Part shown: positions 43,676-52,627 of the stretch, piece after piece
How positions within the stretch are numbered: the first letter of the stretch is position 1
Layout: each line of letters starts with the position of its first letter
Origin: Alkalicella caledoniensis
GTDB taxonomy: Bacteria; Bacillota; Proteinivoracia; Proteinivoracales; Proteinivoracaceae
Assembly (NCBI RefSeq): GCF_014467015.1
Contig: NZ_CP058559.1
Location: forward strand, 3,596,001-3,660,000
Direction of reading: 5' to 3'
Length of the DNA stretch: 64,000 nucleotides
Notes under the pieces: model-generated
Databases searched by the model: none
Seen by the model: the letters and a program-made list of their open reading frames with translations, nothing else
Told to the model about the DNA's origin: nothing
Translations under genes and position numbers: made by a program

Positions 43676-46219
43676 ATGTCTAAGGTTACACCAATGATCC
43701 AACAATATATTGATATAAAGAAAGAATATAAAGACTGCCTGCTATTTTTTCGTGTAGGAGATTTCTATGAGATGTTTTTTGAAGATGCAGTAATAGGGGC
43801 AAAAGCTCTAGAAATTGCCCTAACCTCCAGGGACGGAGAAAAAGCTATACCATTAGCAGGGATACCGTACCATGCTTTAGACACATATCTTGTACGCCTT
43901 ATAAAAAAAGGCTTCAAGGTTGCCATTTGCGAGCAGGTAGAAGATCCTAAAGAAGCTAAAGGTATAGTTAAAAGAGAAGTAGTTAAAGTGATAACACCTG
44001 GGACGGTAACAGATGATAACTTACTAAGTTCAAAGGATAACAACTATATATGCGCAATTAGCACCTTTTCTACAAAATTTGGTTTTAGCCTACTTGACAA
44101 TTCAACTGGTGAATTTTCCTTCACTGAAGGGAAGTATGACTTAAACCAGATAATATCATTATTAGTGAAATATAATCCTTCTGAAATAATTGTTTTTGAT
44201 GACAATGGGTTTATGGACAAGCTTGAGACATTAAGCCCAAACACTTCAATCCATAGTATTGACTATGAAGCTATAGAAAAATTTAATAATCTTTTCCAGT
44301 GCTATGTATCTTATACAGCAGGTATAAAAGCTGTGCAGTTACTCCTAAGCTATGTTATTAGTACACAGAAAAGTCATCTGTCCCACTTAAACCAGTTAGA
44401 CTTTTTCTCCTTAGAGCAGTTTATGTCTTTAGACTACAGTACTATTAGAAACTTAGAAATTACTACAACCATAAAAGAAAATAAAAAACAAGGTTCTTTA
44501 CTTTGGGTACTAGATAAGACCCAGTCACCCATGGGAGGGCGCAAACTGAAACAATGGCTTCTTAATCCTTTACTTAAAGTGGAGGATATAGATAACAGGC
44601 TAAACACCGTGGAAATGCTCCATAATGATTTATATTACACAAAAAAACTCTCTAACCTTATAGGAAGTGTATATGATCTAGAGCGAATAGCCACAAAGAT
44701 ATCATATAACTCAGTTAACCCTAAGGATTTAGTAGCACTTAAAACTTCCCTAAGTGTGCTTCCAGACATTAAGCAAATGTTACTTAAGTCCAACTTTCAA
44801 CCCCTTGTAAATATCGCTAATAAGCTACTTGAGTTAGATGACCTTGTTGAAATTATAGAACAAGGTATTGTTGAAAACCCCCCAACCCAAGTAAAAGATG
44901 GTAATATAATCAAAAAGGGTTTTGATGAGCAATTAGATAAGCTGAAATACACCGCTGAAAATGGTAGGGAATGGCTAGCGAAATATGAGCATGAACAAAG
45001 GGAACTCACTGGAGTTAAGTCTTTAAAAGTAGGATTCAACAAAGTTTTTGGCTACTATATAGAGGTTACTAGATCAAATTCGCATTTAGTCCCGGAAAAC
45101 TATCAGAGGAAACAAACCTTAGCAAATGCAGAACGCTACATTACAGAGGAACTTAAAGAATATGAAGATATAATACTAGGGGCATCGGAACAGATAATGG
45201 AATTAGAATATAAACTTTTTTGTGAGGTTAGAAATTCTGCCCTTGTAAAAATTCCTGAGATCCAAACCAACAGTGAGGTAATAGCTGAGCTAGATTGTTT
45301 ATCTACCTTTGCTTTAGTAGCATCGGATAACGGGTACTGTAAACCTGTAGTAGATACAAATGATACAATTGAAATAAACGCAGGACGTCATCCAGTTATT
45401 GAGCAAATGATAGCCACGGAAAACTTTATATCTAATGATACCATAATGAATTGTAGTGATAACAATATACTAGTTATAACTGGACCGAACATGGCGGGTA
45501 AATCTACTTACATGAGGCAGGTTGCACTAATAACCCTTATGGCTCAAGTTGGTTCCTTTGTACCGGCAGCTAATGCTAAAATAGGTGTAGTCGATCGTAT
45601 ATTTACAAGGGTAGGTGCCAGCGACGATCTATCTTCAGGGCAAAGTACTTTTATGGTTGAAATGAATGAGTTAGCTAATATACTTAATAATGCTACCCCA
45701 AAAAGCTTAATAATACTAGATGAAGTGGGGAGGGGGACAAGTACCTTTGATGGTATGAGTATAGCGCAAGGGGCTATAGAGTATATATATAACCCTGAGA
45801 AACTAGGAGCTAAAACATTATTTGCTACCCACTATCACCAGTTAACTAGTTTGGAAGCCCTATATCCAGGAATTAAGAATTATTCAATAGCAGTCAAAGA
45901 AGAAAAGGATCAAATAACTTTTTTACATTCCATAATCCCTGGGGGAAGTGATAAAAGCTATGGTATACAAGTGGCTAAGTTGGCGGGTGTACCAAATACG
46001 GTTATTCGTAGAGCAAAGGAAATACTAACCTCTTTAGAAGAAGGTTACACTGGCCATTCAGAGGTGGCTTTAGCTAAAGAACCGGAGGATTTATTTACTC
46101 CTGTTTTAGAAAACTACTCTGATATAATAGAAGAAATAAAGGATGCGGATGTCAACAACATGACACCAATGGAAGCCTTAATGTTCGTTAATTCCTTAAA
46201 GAAAAAAGTATCGAAATAA
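43676..46219 (+). CDS. mutS: DNA mismatch repair protein MutS
   Basis: An 847-residue mismatch sensor. The mismatch-binding F-x-E is in VGDFYEMFFED, near residue 28-34. Connector, lever and clamp domains follow. The ATPase has Walker A GPNMAGKSTYM and signature DDLSSGQSTFMVEM, then Walker B LIILDEVGRGTSTFDG and the His switch FATHYHQL. It is of MutS1 length and complete. It is the first gene of a run mutS-mutL-methyltransferase-miaA-hfq with short gaps (0-19 bases). A GGGGGT ribosome binding site precedes the ATG. Confidence 0.98.
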   Translation: MSKVTPMIQQYIDIKKEYKDCLLFFRVGDFYEMFFEDAVIGAKALEIALTSRDGEKAIPLAGIPYHALDTYLVRLIKKGFKVAICEQVEDPKEAKGIVKREVVKVITPGTVTDDNLLSSKDNNYICAISTFSTKFGFSLLDNSTGEFSFTEGKYDLNQIISLLVKYNPSEIIVFDDNGFMDKLETLSPNTSIHSIDYEAIEKFNNLFQCYVSYTAGIKAVQLLLSYVISTQKSHLSHLNQLDFFSLEQFMSLDYSTIRNLEITTTIKENKKQGSLLWVLDKTQSPMGGRKLKQWLLNPLLKVEDIDNRLNTVEMLHNDLYYTKKLSNLIGSVYDLERIATKISYNSVNPKDLVALKTSLSVLPDIKQMLLKSNFQPLVNIANKLLELDDLVEIIEQGIVENPPTQVKDGNIIKKGFDEQLDKLKYTAENGREWLAKYEHEQRELTGVKSLKVGFNKVFGYYIEVTRSNSHLVPENYQRKQTLANAERYITEELKEYEDIILGASEQIMELEYKLFCEVRNSALVKIPEIQTNSEVIAELDCLSTFALVASDNGYCKPVVDTNDTIEINAGRHPVIEQMIATENFISNDTIMNCSDNNILVITGPNMAGKSTYMRQVALITLMAQVGSFVPAANAKIGVVDRIFTRVGASDDLSSGQSTFMVEMNELANILNNATPKSLIILDEVGRGTSTFDGMSIAQGAIEYIYNPEKLGAKTLFATHYHQLTSLEALYPGIKNYSIAVKEEKDQITFLHSIIPGGSDKSYGIQVAKLAGVPNTVIRRAKEILTSLEEGYTGHSEVALAKEPEDLFTPVLENYSDIIEEIKDADVNNMTPMEALMFVNSLKKKVSK

Positions 46220-46235
46220 AAAGGGAGGGTTATAT

Positions 46236-48137
46236 ATGGGTAGGATAAATATTTTGCCTCCTGAAACAGCAAATAAAATTGCAGCAGGTGAAGTTGTAGA
46301 AAGGCCAGCATCAATTGTAAAAGAGCTAATAGAGAACTCCATCGATGGAAACAGTACCAATATTATAGTCCATGTAACCGATGGTGGAAAAGAGAAAATC
46401 GAGATAATAGATAATGGTATAGGAATAGAAAAAGAGGACATTCCTTTAGCCTTTTTGCGCCATGCCACAAGCAAAATCAAAGAAGACAGGGATTTAGAAA
46501 ACATTTTATCCCTTGGCTTTCGCGGTGAAGCACTACCATCCATTGCCGCTGTTGCTAAAGTATCAGTAACTACTAAAGCACAAGGGCAAAACTTTGGTAT
46601 GAAGTATGTAATAGAAGGTGGTAAACAGACCCACTTCGATATAGCACCCTCTAATCAAGGTACAAGGATAGTTATCGAAGATCTATTTTTTAATACCCCT
46701 GCACGGAAAAAGTTCTTAAAAACCACAGGCACTGAGGTAGGATATATCAGTGACTTAGTTGGCAGGTTTATACTCTCATACCCTGATATATCATTTCAGC
46801 TAACCCATAATAACAGAATACTCTTAAAGTCTCCAGGTGACTCCAATATAAAAAATTGCATTGCAGAGGTTTATGGTTTTGAGGCTGCAGAGAACTGCAT
46901 AGAAGTTAATTTAACAGCCGATGAAATCAATGTTTCAGGGGTTGTAATTAAACCTATTTTGACAAAAAGTTCACGAAACGGGCAGATGTTTTTTATCAAC
47001 TGTAGGATAGTAAAATCAACTATGTTATCAAAGGCCATGGAGACTGGATACAATACACTTTTGCCCATTGGACGTTATCCCCAAGGGGTTCTCAATATAA
47101 CTATTGCACCATCAGAACTAGATGTTAATGTACATCCCTCCAAACAAGAGATTAAATTTAAAGCAGAAAAACAAGTGTTCTCTGCTGTGAAAAATGCAGT
47201 AGATAATGCATTAAAGGGTATTTCTTTAGTATCTGAGTTTAAACATTCTAATGTAAGCAAAAGCTTAGGTTTAACAAATACACCAGGAGTTGAAAAAGCC
47301 CCTTCTGTTACCAACCCCTTCAAGGGCTATAAAAATGAAACTTATAATAATGAACCCTATAATAATACAAAAAATAGTTCAGAAATAGGGTTGAAGACAC
47401 TGGAGATACTGTCAGACTTAGGGGAAAAAGCCTATGAAGAACAGCCAAAAATTTTTAAAGGTATAGAACAAGTACCTGTACCTGTTGACCAAGGCAACCA
47501 TTCTTCCACAGAGCAGCAAACCTTTGATCTACCTGAGGATGAGCAGTACCTACATCCCTTCTTTTTAACACTGAAAGTGTTGGGTCAATATACTGACACA
47601 TATATAGTTTGTGTGGATAAGGAACAAGTGTACTTTATAGATCAACACGCAGCACAAGAGAAAATATTTTTTGAAAGGGCATTCAATCAGCTTTCTGAAA
47701 ATCCTGTAATACAACAAATAATACCTACAACATTAGAGCTCTCCCCTGGATATAAAGACAAGGTTTTGGAAAACCTACAGCTAGTAACAAAGCTAGGATT
47801 TGATATAGAACCACTAGATGGGAATACTGTCATGGTAAGGGGTTTGCCATTTTTTATTAATAAGACAGTTAACATCCAAGTGCTCTTTGACTCCATAGAG
47901 GAACTAATGTTCGACGACCAGTTGAGTAGCATTAAAAAATATAAAGAAGCTATAATAGCACTCATATCTTGTAAAGGTTCAATAAAAGCAAACCACAAAC
48001 TTAGCCACCAAGAAATGGAGCAGCTCATAAAGGATCTAGGTAAAATAAGTAACCCCTACAGCTGCCCCCATGGACGGCCAACTCTTATATCTCTGGATAA
48101 GTACAGCATAGAGAAACTTTTTAAAAGGGTGAATTAA
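46236..48137 (+). CDS. mutL: DNA mismatch repair protein MutL (endonuclease type)
   Basis: A 633-residue GHKL ATPase that couples MutS to strand excision. N-terminal motifs are IAAGEVVERPASIVKELIENS, DNGIGI and GFRGEALPSI. A variable linker (~340-440) is followed by the dimerisation domain. That carries the metal-binding endonuclease motif DQHAAQEKIFFE, plus CKGSIKANHKL and CPHGRP, so it is the nicking type found in bacteria without MutH. The stop abuts the next start codon directly (zero gap). Confidence 0.97.
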   Translation: MGRINILPPETANKIAAGEVVERPASIVKELIENSIDGNSTNIIVHVTDGGKEKIEIIDNGIGIEKEDIPLAFLRHATSKIKEDRDLENILSLGFRGEALPSIAAVAKVSVTTKAQGQNFGMKYVIEGGKQTHFDIAPSNQGTRIVIEDLFFNTPARKKFLKTTGTEVGYISDLVGRFILSYPDISFQLTHNNRILLKSPGDSNIKNCIAEVYGFEAAENCIEVNLTADEINVSGVVIKPILTKSSRNGQMFFINCRIVKSTMLSKAMETGYNTLLPIGRYPQGVLNITIAPSELDVNVHPSKQEIKFKAEKQVFSAVKNAVDNALKGISLVSEFKHSNVSKSLGLTNTPGVEKAPSVTNPFKGYKNETYNNEPYNNTKNSSEIGLKTLEILSDLGEKAYEEQPKIFKGIEQVPVPVDQGNHSSTEQQTFDLPEDEQYLHPFFLTLKVLGQYTDTYIVCVDKEQVYFIDQHAAQEKIFFERAFNQLSENPVIQQIIPTTLELSPGYKDKVLENLQLVTKLGFDIEPLDGNTVMVRGLPFFINKTVNIQVLFDSIEELMFDDQLSSIKKYKEAIIALISCKGSIKANHKLSHQEMEQLIKDLGKISNPYSCPHGRPTLISLDKYSIEKLFKRVN

Positions 48138-48902
48138 TTGGATACCATTGTTACAACAGTCCAAAGAGCAAGCGAAGATCTTGAGAAAAAAGCAAAAACC
48201 ATAGCTGATAAACTGAAAGGTACATATCTTGAACGTTCTCGCCTAAAGGGTATTTCAAGTTGTGAAGCCCCTGTATTAGTAGTAGCAAAAGAAGGTATTA
48301 ACCTTCACTACAATGATGAGAAATTCTTCTTTCACCCTAGTATGGCAATGCTAAGGATCAAGAGAATAATGAAGGGTGAAAAGGATATATTCAATACTAT
48401 CTGTGGAGATATTCGTGGTTATTCAGTGTTAGATTGTACCATGGGTTTTGGCTCTGATTCTTTAGTCTTTAGTTATTTAGTAGAGGAGTTAGGTTGTGTT
48501 ACAGCCCTTGAGATAAATACTCTTATATATACAGTTATTTCTGATGGTCTAAAGAATAGCTACCCTAAGTGGGATGAGATAAATGCAACTAAAATGAATA
48601 TTAGAACATATAATTTGGATTATCATAGCTATTTAGATAGTTGCACTGAAAAAAGCCATGATATAGTGTACTTTGATCCCATGTTCGATGAGCCACTTAC
48701 TGAGTCGGTGCATTTAGACCCAATAAGAGCTCTAGCACAAAAAGATCAATTGACTGTTGAAGTAATTGATAGGGCGAAGATGGTAGCTTCAAAGTTTGTG
48801 ATAGTAAAAAATAGGGTGGATTACGATTTTAATAAACTGGGTATTTACGAAACCTTTAGCAAAAGTTCCAGCAAGATAAAGTATGGGATAGTTAGGTTAT
48901 AA
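48138..48902 (+). CDS. RsmJ-like class I SAM-dependent methyltransferase
   Basis: A 254-residue predicted methyltransferase. The SAM-binding loop is SVLDCTMGFGSDSLVFSYLV (~106-124), and the catalytic-type motif is DIVYFDPMFDEP. The overall pattern fits the RsmJ/YhiQ group (16S rRNA m2G1516 in E. coli). The usual partners of such genes in Clostridia are mutL and miaA, as here. The N-terminal 60 residues are basic and family-specific. The TTG start directly follows the mutL TAA, with AAAAGGGTG as ribosome binding site. The rRNA target is not proven for Firmicutes. Confidence 0.82.
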   Translation: MDTIVTTVQRASEDLEKKAKTIADKLKGTYLERSRLKGISSCEAPVLVVAKEGINLHYNDEKFFFHPSMAMLRIKRIMKGEKDIFNTICGDIRGYSVLDCTMGFGSDSLVFSYLVEELGCVTALEINTLIYTVISDGLKNSYPKWDEINATKMNIRTYNLDYHSYLDSCTEKSHDIVYFDPMFDEPLTESVHLDPIRALAQKDQLTVEVIDRAKMVASKFVIVKNRVDYDFNKLGIYETFSKSSSKIKYGIVRL

Positions 48903-48912
48903 GGAGGCAGAG

Positions 48913-49860
48913 ATGGAAGATAAATATATAGTTATATTAGGACCAACAGCCACTGGTAAAACTGCTCTCTCAATAGAGCTAGCTAAAAAAACAAATGGAG
49001 AAATTATCTCTGCTGACTCTATGTATGTTTATAAAGGTATGGATATTGGTACAGCAAAACCCCATGAAAAAGAGCAAGAAGGTGTACCACATCACTTAAT
49101 AGATATAGTTAACCCCGAAGATGATTTCAGTGTATATGATTATCAAGTACTAAGCCAAAGGATTATAAAGGATATAAAATCAAGGGGGAAACTTCCCATG
49201 GTTGTAGGAGGGACAGGACTGTTTATTCGAGCGTTAACTGAGGATTTTTCTTTAAATAATATCCCACAAGATCTTAATGTCCGAAATAAATATGAGGAAA
49301 TAATGGCAGAAAAGGGGAAGGATTACCTACATAATCTACTGAAGGATAAAGATCCCTTCGCCTTTGATAAACTCCATCCCAACGATTATAGAAGGGTTAT
49401 AAGGGCTTTAGAAGTATATGAGTTAACTAATACTTCCATTTATAATTTACAACAAAGAAAAAACGTTAAAAACATGGATATCCTATATATAGGATTAACG
49501 ATGGATAGAGAAAAACTCTATCATAGGATCAATAAGCGAGTAGAAATAATGTTGGAAAACGGCCTCGTAGATGAAGTAGAAGGACTACTAGATAGAGGGG
49601 TTCCTGCTAACTGCAATTCCATGAAGGGTATAGGATACAGGCAAGTACTACAATATTTAAATGGTGAGATATCATATGATAAGATGGTTGAGATTTTAAA
49701 GAGGGATACAAGGCACTATGCAAAGAGGCAATTGACGTGGTTCAAAGCAATGGACAATGTCCTATGGATGGATATGCTAGATACACCCATTGAGGAAGCT
49801 ATGGAAAAAATTTTAACCAGCATGCAGGAAAAGAACATTTTTCCTAGAATAAATAATTAA
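48913..49860 (+). CDS. miaA: tRNA dimethylallyltransferase MiaA
   Basis: A 315-residue enzyme transferring dimethylallyl from DMAPP to A37 of tRNAs reading UNN codons. The P-loop is [11 protein letters not shown], and the family motifs [26 protein letters not shown] and [12 protein letters not shown] are present. Near the C-terminus are [11 protein letters not shown] and [14 protein letters not shown]. Its product is the substrate for MiaB encoded at 42133. AAGGAGGC ribosome binding site. miaA-hfq order is conserved widely. Confidence 0.97.
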   Translation: MEDKYIVILGPTATGKTALSIELAKKTNGEIISADSMYVYKGMDIGTAKPHEKEQEGVPHHLIDIVNPEDDFSVYDYQVLSQRIIKDIKSRGKLPMVVGGTGLFIRALTEDFSLNNIPQDLNVRNKYEEIMAEKGKDYLHNLLKDKDPFAFDKLHPNDYRRVIRALEVYELTNTSIYNLQQRKNVKNMDILYIGLTMDREKLYHRINKRVEIMLENGLVDEVEGLLDRGVPANCNSMKGIGYRQVLQYLNGEISYDKMVEILKRDTRHYAKRQLTWFKAMDNVLWMDMLDTPIEEAMEKILTSMQEKNIFPRINN

Positions 49861-49888
49861 CATAAATTTAATCTGGAGGTTGATTTAT

Positions 49889-50119
49889 ATGAACAAACCA
49901 ATTAACTTGCAAGACTTGTTTCTAAATCAAATTAGAAAGGATAACAGCCTTATTACTATTTATTTAATAAGTGGTGTTCAAATAAAGGGTTTTGTTAAAG
50001 GTTTTGATAATTTTACTGTAGTAGTAGAAACAGATAATAAACAACAGCTTATATATAAGCATGCCATATCCACAATTATTCCAGCAAAATCAGTGAACCT
50101 AAATCCTAATAATCAATAA
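49889..50119 (+). CDS. hfq: RNA chaperone Hfq
   Basis: A 76-residue Sm-like hexameric RNA chaperone. Sm1 contains [20 protein letters not shown] and [20 protein letters not shown]; Sm2 ends with the Hfq-type [11 protein letters not shown] short polar tail follows. The ATG at 49889 has a CTGGAGGTTGA ribosome binding site at spacing 8; an upstream in-frame start at 49880 overlaps that site. It follows miaA by 28 bases and ends the operon before a very strong terminator. Confidence 0.95.
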   Translation: MNKPINLQDLFLNQIRKDNSLITIYLISGVQIKGFVKGFDNFTVVVETDNKQQLIYKHAISTIIPAKSVNLNPNNQ

Positions 50120-50153
50120 TTTAAGGTAAGTTATTTTAAAGTTACATAGAGAC

Positions 50154-50201
50154 AAACTCAGAGCTAGAATGTTAAACATTCTAGCTCTGAGTTTTTTTGT
50201 A
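50154..50201 (+). terminator. Terminator of the mutS-hfq operon
   Basis: A nearly 20-bp perfect palindrome (arms 50154-50173 and 50175-50194, centre GAATGTTAAACATTC) followed by a 7-T run. Confidence 0.95.
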
Positions 50202-50312
50202 AGAAGATCTCCGTACTTCTTCAAGTGTTAAAGGGCATTTAAGTGTTTTTATTGTCGTTAGAATATAAGTGAGTCGCTAAAAATATAATTTAAGATAGGA
50301 GGGGTGCTAAAC

Positions 50313-51248
50313 ATGAATCCTGATGAAATTTACGAAAAAGTAAAGCTTGGTAAAATAAGTCCAATAGAAGCCATGAAGGCTTTGAAGGGTGTTGATATAA
50401 ACAAAGACACAAACACACAAAAAAAAGAATTTGTAGCATTAGATCCAACCAAAGAGTTAAATGAATTGGTTGGGTTAACTGAAGTAAAAGAACTGGTTAA
50501 AGAGCTTGAAGCTTATCTCACAATTCAAAAAAGAAGAGAAACTGAGGGTTTGATAGTTGAGCCAGTTGTACTTCACATGATTTTTAAAGGTAACCCAGGT
50601 ACAGGGAAAACTACAGTGGCCCGTATTTTGGGAAAGATACTTAAACATCTAAATGTCTTATCTAAAGGACACTTAGTGGAAGTAGAAAGGGCAGACTTAG
50701 TTGGAGAGTATATAGGTCAAACTGCGCAAAAAACAAGGGATAAAGTTAACTCCGCATTAGAAGGGATACTTTTTATTGATGAAGCATATTCCTTAGCCAG
50801 GGGTGGTGAGAAAGACTTCGGCAAAGAAGCAATTGATACATTAGTAAAGGCTATGGAAGATAAGAAAGAGCAATTTATTCTTATACTTGCAGGATATAGT
50901 GATCAAATGGATTATTTCCTAAAAACTAACCCAGGATTAAAATCTCGTTTTCCCATTCAGATAGATTTTGATAATTATACAGTAAATGATCTTCTAAAGA
51001 TAGCGAAATTAATGCTCACAAAAAGGGACTATAAACTTTCAATCCCAGCAGAGCAAAAATTAAAATCTATACTAGAAAAGCAGTTAACTTTCAGCCTAGT
51101 TAACTTTTCGAATGCCAGGTTAGTTAGAAATATAATCGAAAAGTCCATTCGTTTACAAGCAGTTAGATTGATAAAGGAAAGAAAGGTCTCAAGGGATCTA
51201 TTGATGACCATTGAACAACAAGACATTACCGAGGGGGGAATTTCATGA
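50313..51248 (+). CDS. spoVK: Stage V sporulation protein K-like AAA ATPase
   Basis: A 311-residue CbxX/CfqX-type AAA+ ATPase. Walker A is KGNPGTGKTTVARILG (near residue 97) and Walker B ILFIDEAYSLARGG. The sensor region is ILAGYSDQMDYFLKTNPGLKSRFP. Bacillus SpoVK is needed for spore maturation under SigE, and its gene also lies near hfq and ynbB. The ATG at 50313 follows AGGAGGGG; the GTG at 50304 lies inside that site. It heads a tightly overlapping set: its stop overlaps the following GTPase start by 4 bases. Confidence 0.92.
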   Translation: MNPDEIYEKVKLGKISPIEAMKALKGVDINKDTNTQKKEFVALDPTKELNELVGLTEVKELVKELEAYLTIQKRRETEGLIVEPVVLHMIFKGNPGTGKTTVARILGKILKHLNVLSKGHLVEVERADLVGEYIGQTAQKTRDKVNSALEGILFIDEAYSLARGGEKDFGKEAIDTLVKAMEDKKEQFILILAGYSDQMDYFLKTNPGLKSRFPIQIDFDNYTVNDLLKIAKLMLTKRDYKLSIPAEQKLKSILEKQLTFSLVNFSNARLVRNIIEKSIRLQAVRLIKERKVSRDLLMTIEQQDITEGGIS

Positions 51249-51832
51249 AAATATTGATTGTTGGCAAGCCCAACGTTGGCAAAACCATGTTTGTTTTGCA
51301 AATGGCTAAGTTATATAAAGTCGAGAATTTGATCTTCACACTGATACATCACAATGGTCATAAATACAAAAAGAAAATGGATATAAGTGAAGGTTTTAGA
51401 ACTCTTGTGAGTGAAAAAGCTAATCATACTCTTAATATCCACGAATTTATTCTACCTATAAAAAAAGGTAAAGGTAACGTGGAAATAACTTTACTAGATT
51501 CCTGTGGTCTTCTGCCAATTATTCATCACGTAGATGAAGTACGGGAGGGGATGGCTCAAACCCTTCAACATTTTAAACAGGCTACAGCTGTTTTTCATAT
51601 TATTGATAGTAGTTCCTATGTTACTGATAATCTAATAGATCAAGAAATATATGAGTTTGGATTACAACAAGATAATTATTTAATTTTAGCAAATAAAATT
51701 GACCTTGATAGTGGCCAATTTTCCATACCTAGAGTTCGAAACGATTATAGCCAAGCTATAGTAGTTCCAATATCAGCAAAAACAGGAGAAGGCCTACAGG
51801 AGGTGACGAAATATGTTGCTAGACTTGTTTAA
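51245..51832 (+). CDS. Small TRAFAC-type GTPase coupled to spoVK
   Basis: 195 residues with all G motifs: G1 GKPNVGKT (7-14), G3 LLDSCG, G4 ANKIDL and G5 PISAKTGEGL. It lies within the Era/EngA-like superfamily but has no KH or other extra domain. In Bacillus, spoVK is followed by hflX, a larger GTPase; this is much shorter and not HflX. The start overlaps spoVK (ATGA) and the end overlaps the next gene by 20 bases, so the three are translationally coupled. The role is unknown, probably linked to sporulation by context. Confidence 0.85.
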   Translation: MKILIVGKPNVGKTMFVLQMAKLYKVENLIFTLIHHNGHKYKKKMDISEGFRTLVSEKANHTLNIHEFILPIKKGKGNVEITLLDSCGLLPIIHHVDEVREGMAQTLQHFKQATAVFHIIDSSSYVTDNLIDQEIYEFGLQQDNYLILANKIDLDSGQFSIPRVRNDYSQAIVVPISAKTGEGLQEVTKYVARLV

Positions 51833-52376
51833 GATGTTTTTATCCTTTTTATTTATAGGTATTGTAATAAAGTATATGGATGACCTAACAGATGGAGAAG
51901 GTAACTTTGACAATTTCCCTTACTATCTTTTGTTACTGAGTTGTTCTATTTTATTAGATAAAAGTCTAGCCATACCGTGCCTTTGGGCAGCATATGCAAT
52001 TGGCATGGCCGATAAGTTAAAAGTTCATTATATATTTAACTTAAACGGAATTGTAGAAGGGGTAGTAGTCTGTGCTGTTGGCTTCATTATATTTACCCCT
52101 TTAAATTTTAGTTATTTTTTAGTTTTGATGTTGTTTATAAATCTTACAGATGATTTAATCGATTATAAAATAGATGAGTTTGGCAAAAATTTTGCAAGAA
52201 AATATGGTGTAATTGAGATTTGCATTATTTCATTGAATCTATTGCTGATGCTATTATACCTTGATTATCAATTAACCTTTTTAGCCTTAATTGCTTATAC
52301 TGGTATACAAATATTTTATTTTTATAGGAGGAATTTAAATGACCGAAAAGATAATCCTAGCTTTTATGGCCATTAA
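51813..52376 (+). CDS. Unknown multi-pass membrane protein in the spoVK cluster
   Basis: 187 residues with about 5-6 hydrophobic helices. Two acidic clusters, YMDDLTDGEGNFDN near residue 22 and NLTDDLIDYKIDEFGKNFA near residue 110, face the same relative place in two half repeats. They resemble the paired Asp-rich motifs of UbiA-like prenyltransferases. Similarity to that family is only suggestive and the protein is shorter. AGGAGGTGA inside the upstream GTPase gene is its ribosome binding site. The last 38 bases overlap the next small gene. Confidence 0.68.
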   Translation: MLLDLFKMFLSFLFIGIVIKYMDDLTDGEGNFDNFPYYLLLLSCSILLDKSLAIPCLWAAYAIGMADKLKVHYIFNLNGIVEGVVVCAVGFIIFTPLNFSYFLVLMLFINLTDDLIDYKIDEFGKNFARKYGVIEICIISLNLLLMLLYLDYQLTFLALIAYTGIQIFYFYRRNLNDRKDNPSFYGH

Positions 52377-52530
52377 CACTATATTTTTAGTTGGATATGC
52401 AGTAGGTAGGAGGGTAGGGCGCGCTCAAGGGGAAAAGGTTGGATATCAAGAAAGTAAATCTATACTAAGGTTAAAAGCAAATACACAGGCCCATTGTCCA
52501 ATATGCAATCAGCCTAACAAGTTATACTAA
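52339..52530 (+). CDS. Small membrane peptide with a CPxC motif
   Basis: 63 residues. One N-terminal hydrophobic helix (ILAFMAINTIFLVGYAVG), a basic amphipathic stretch with RRVGRAQGEK, and a C-terminal CPIC that could bind zinc with a partner. It starts inside the end of the previous gene behind TATAGGAGG, which makes translation likely. No family is recognised. It ends the spoVK-GTPase-membrane protein run. Confidence 0.68.
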   Translation: MTEKIILAFMAINTIFLVGYAVGRRVGRAQGEKVGYQESKSILRLKANTQAHCPICNQPNKLY

Positions 52531-52534
52531 AATA

Positions 52535-52543
52535 TGGTATAAT
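52535..52543 (+). promoter_or_regulatory. Extended -10 promoter of the YnbB-like gene
   Basis: TGGTATAAT, 85 bases before the start. A perfect 7-bp inverted repeat CAGATAT / ATATCTG (52568-52584) lies in the leader. Confidence 0.5.
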
Positions 52544-52627
52544 TGTTTGTGGCAAGGGTAATAAATAGCAGATATGAAATATCTGAAGCTTAATTAAAAC
52601 TAACAACTAAGACATCGGAGGTAGTTT

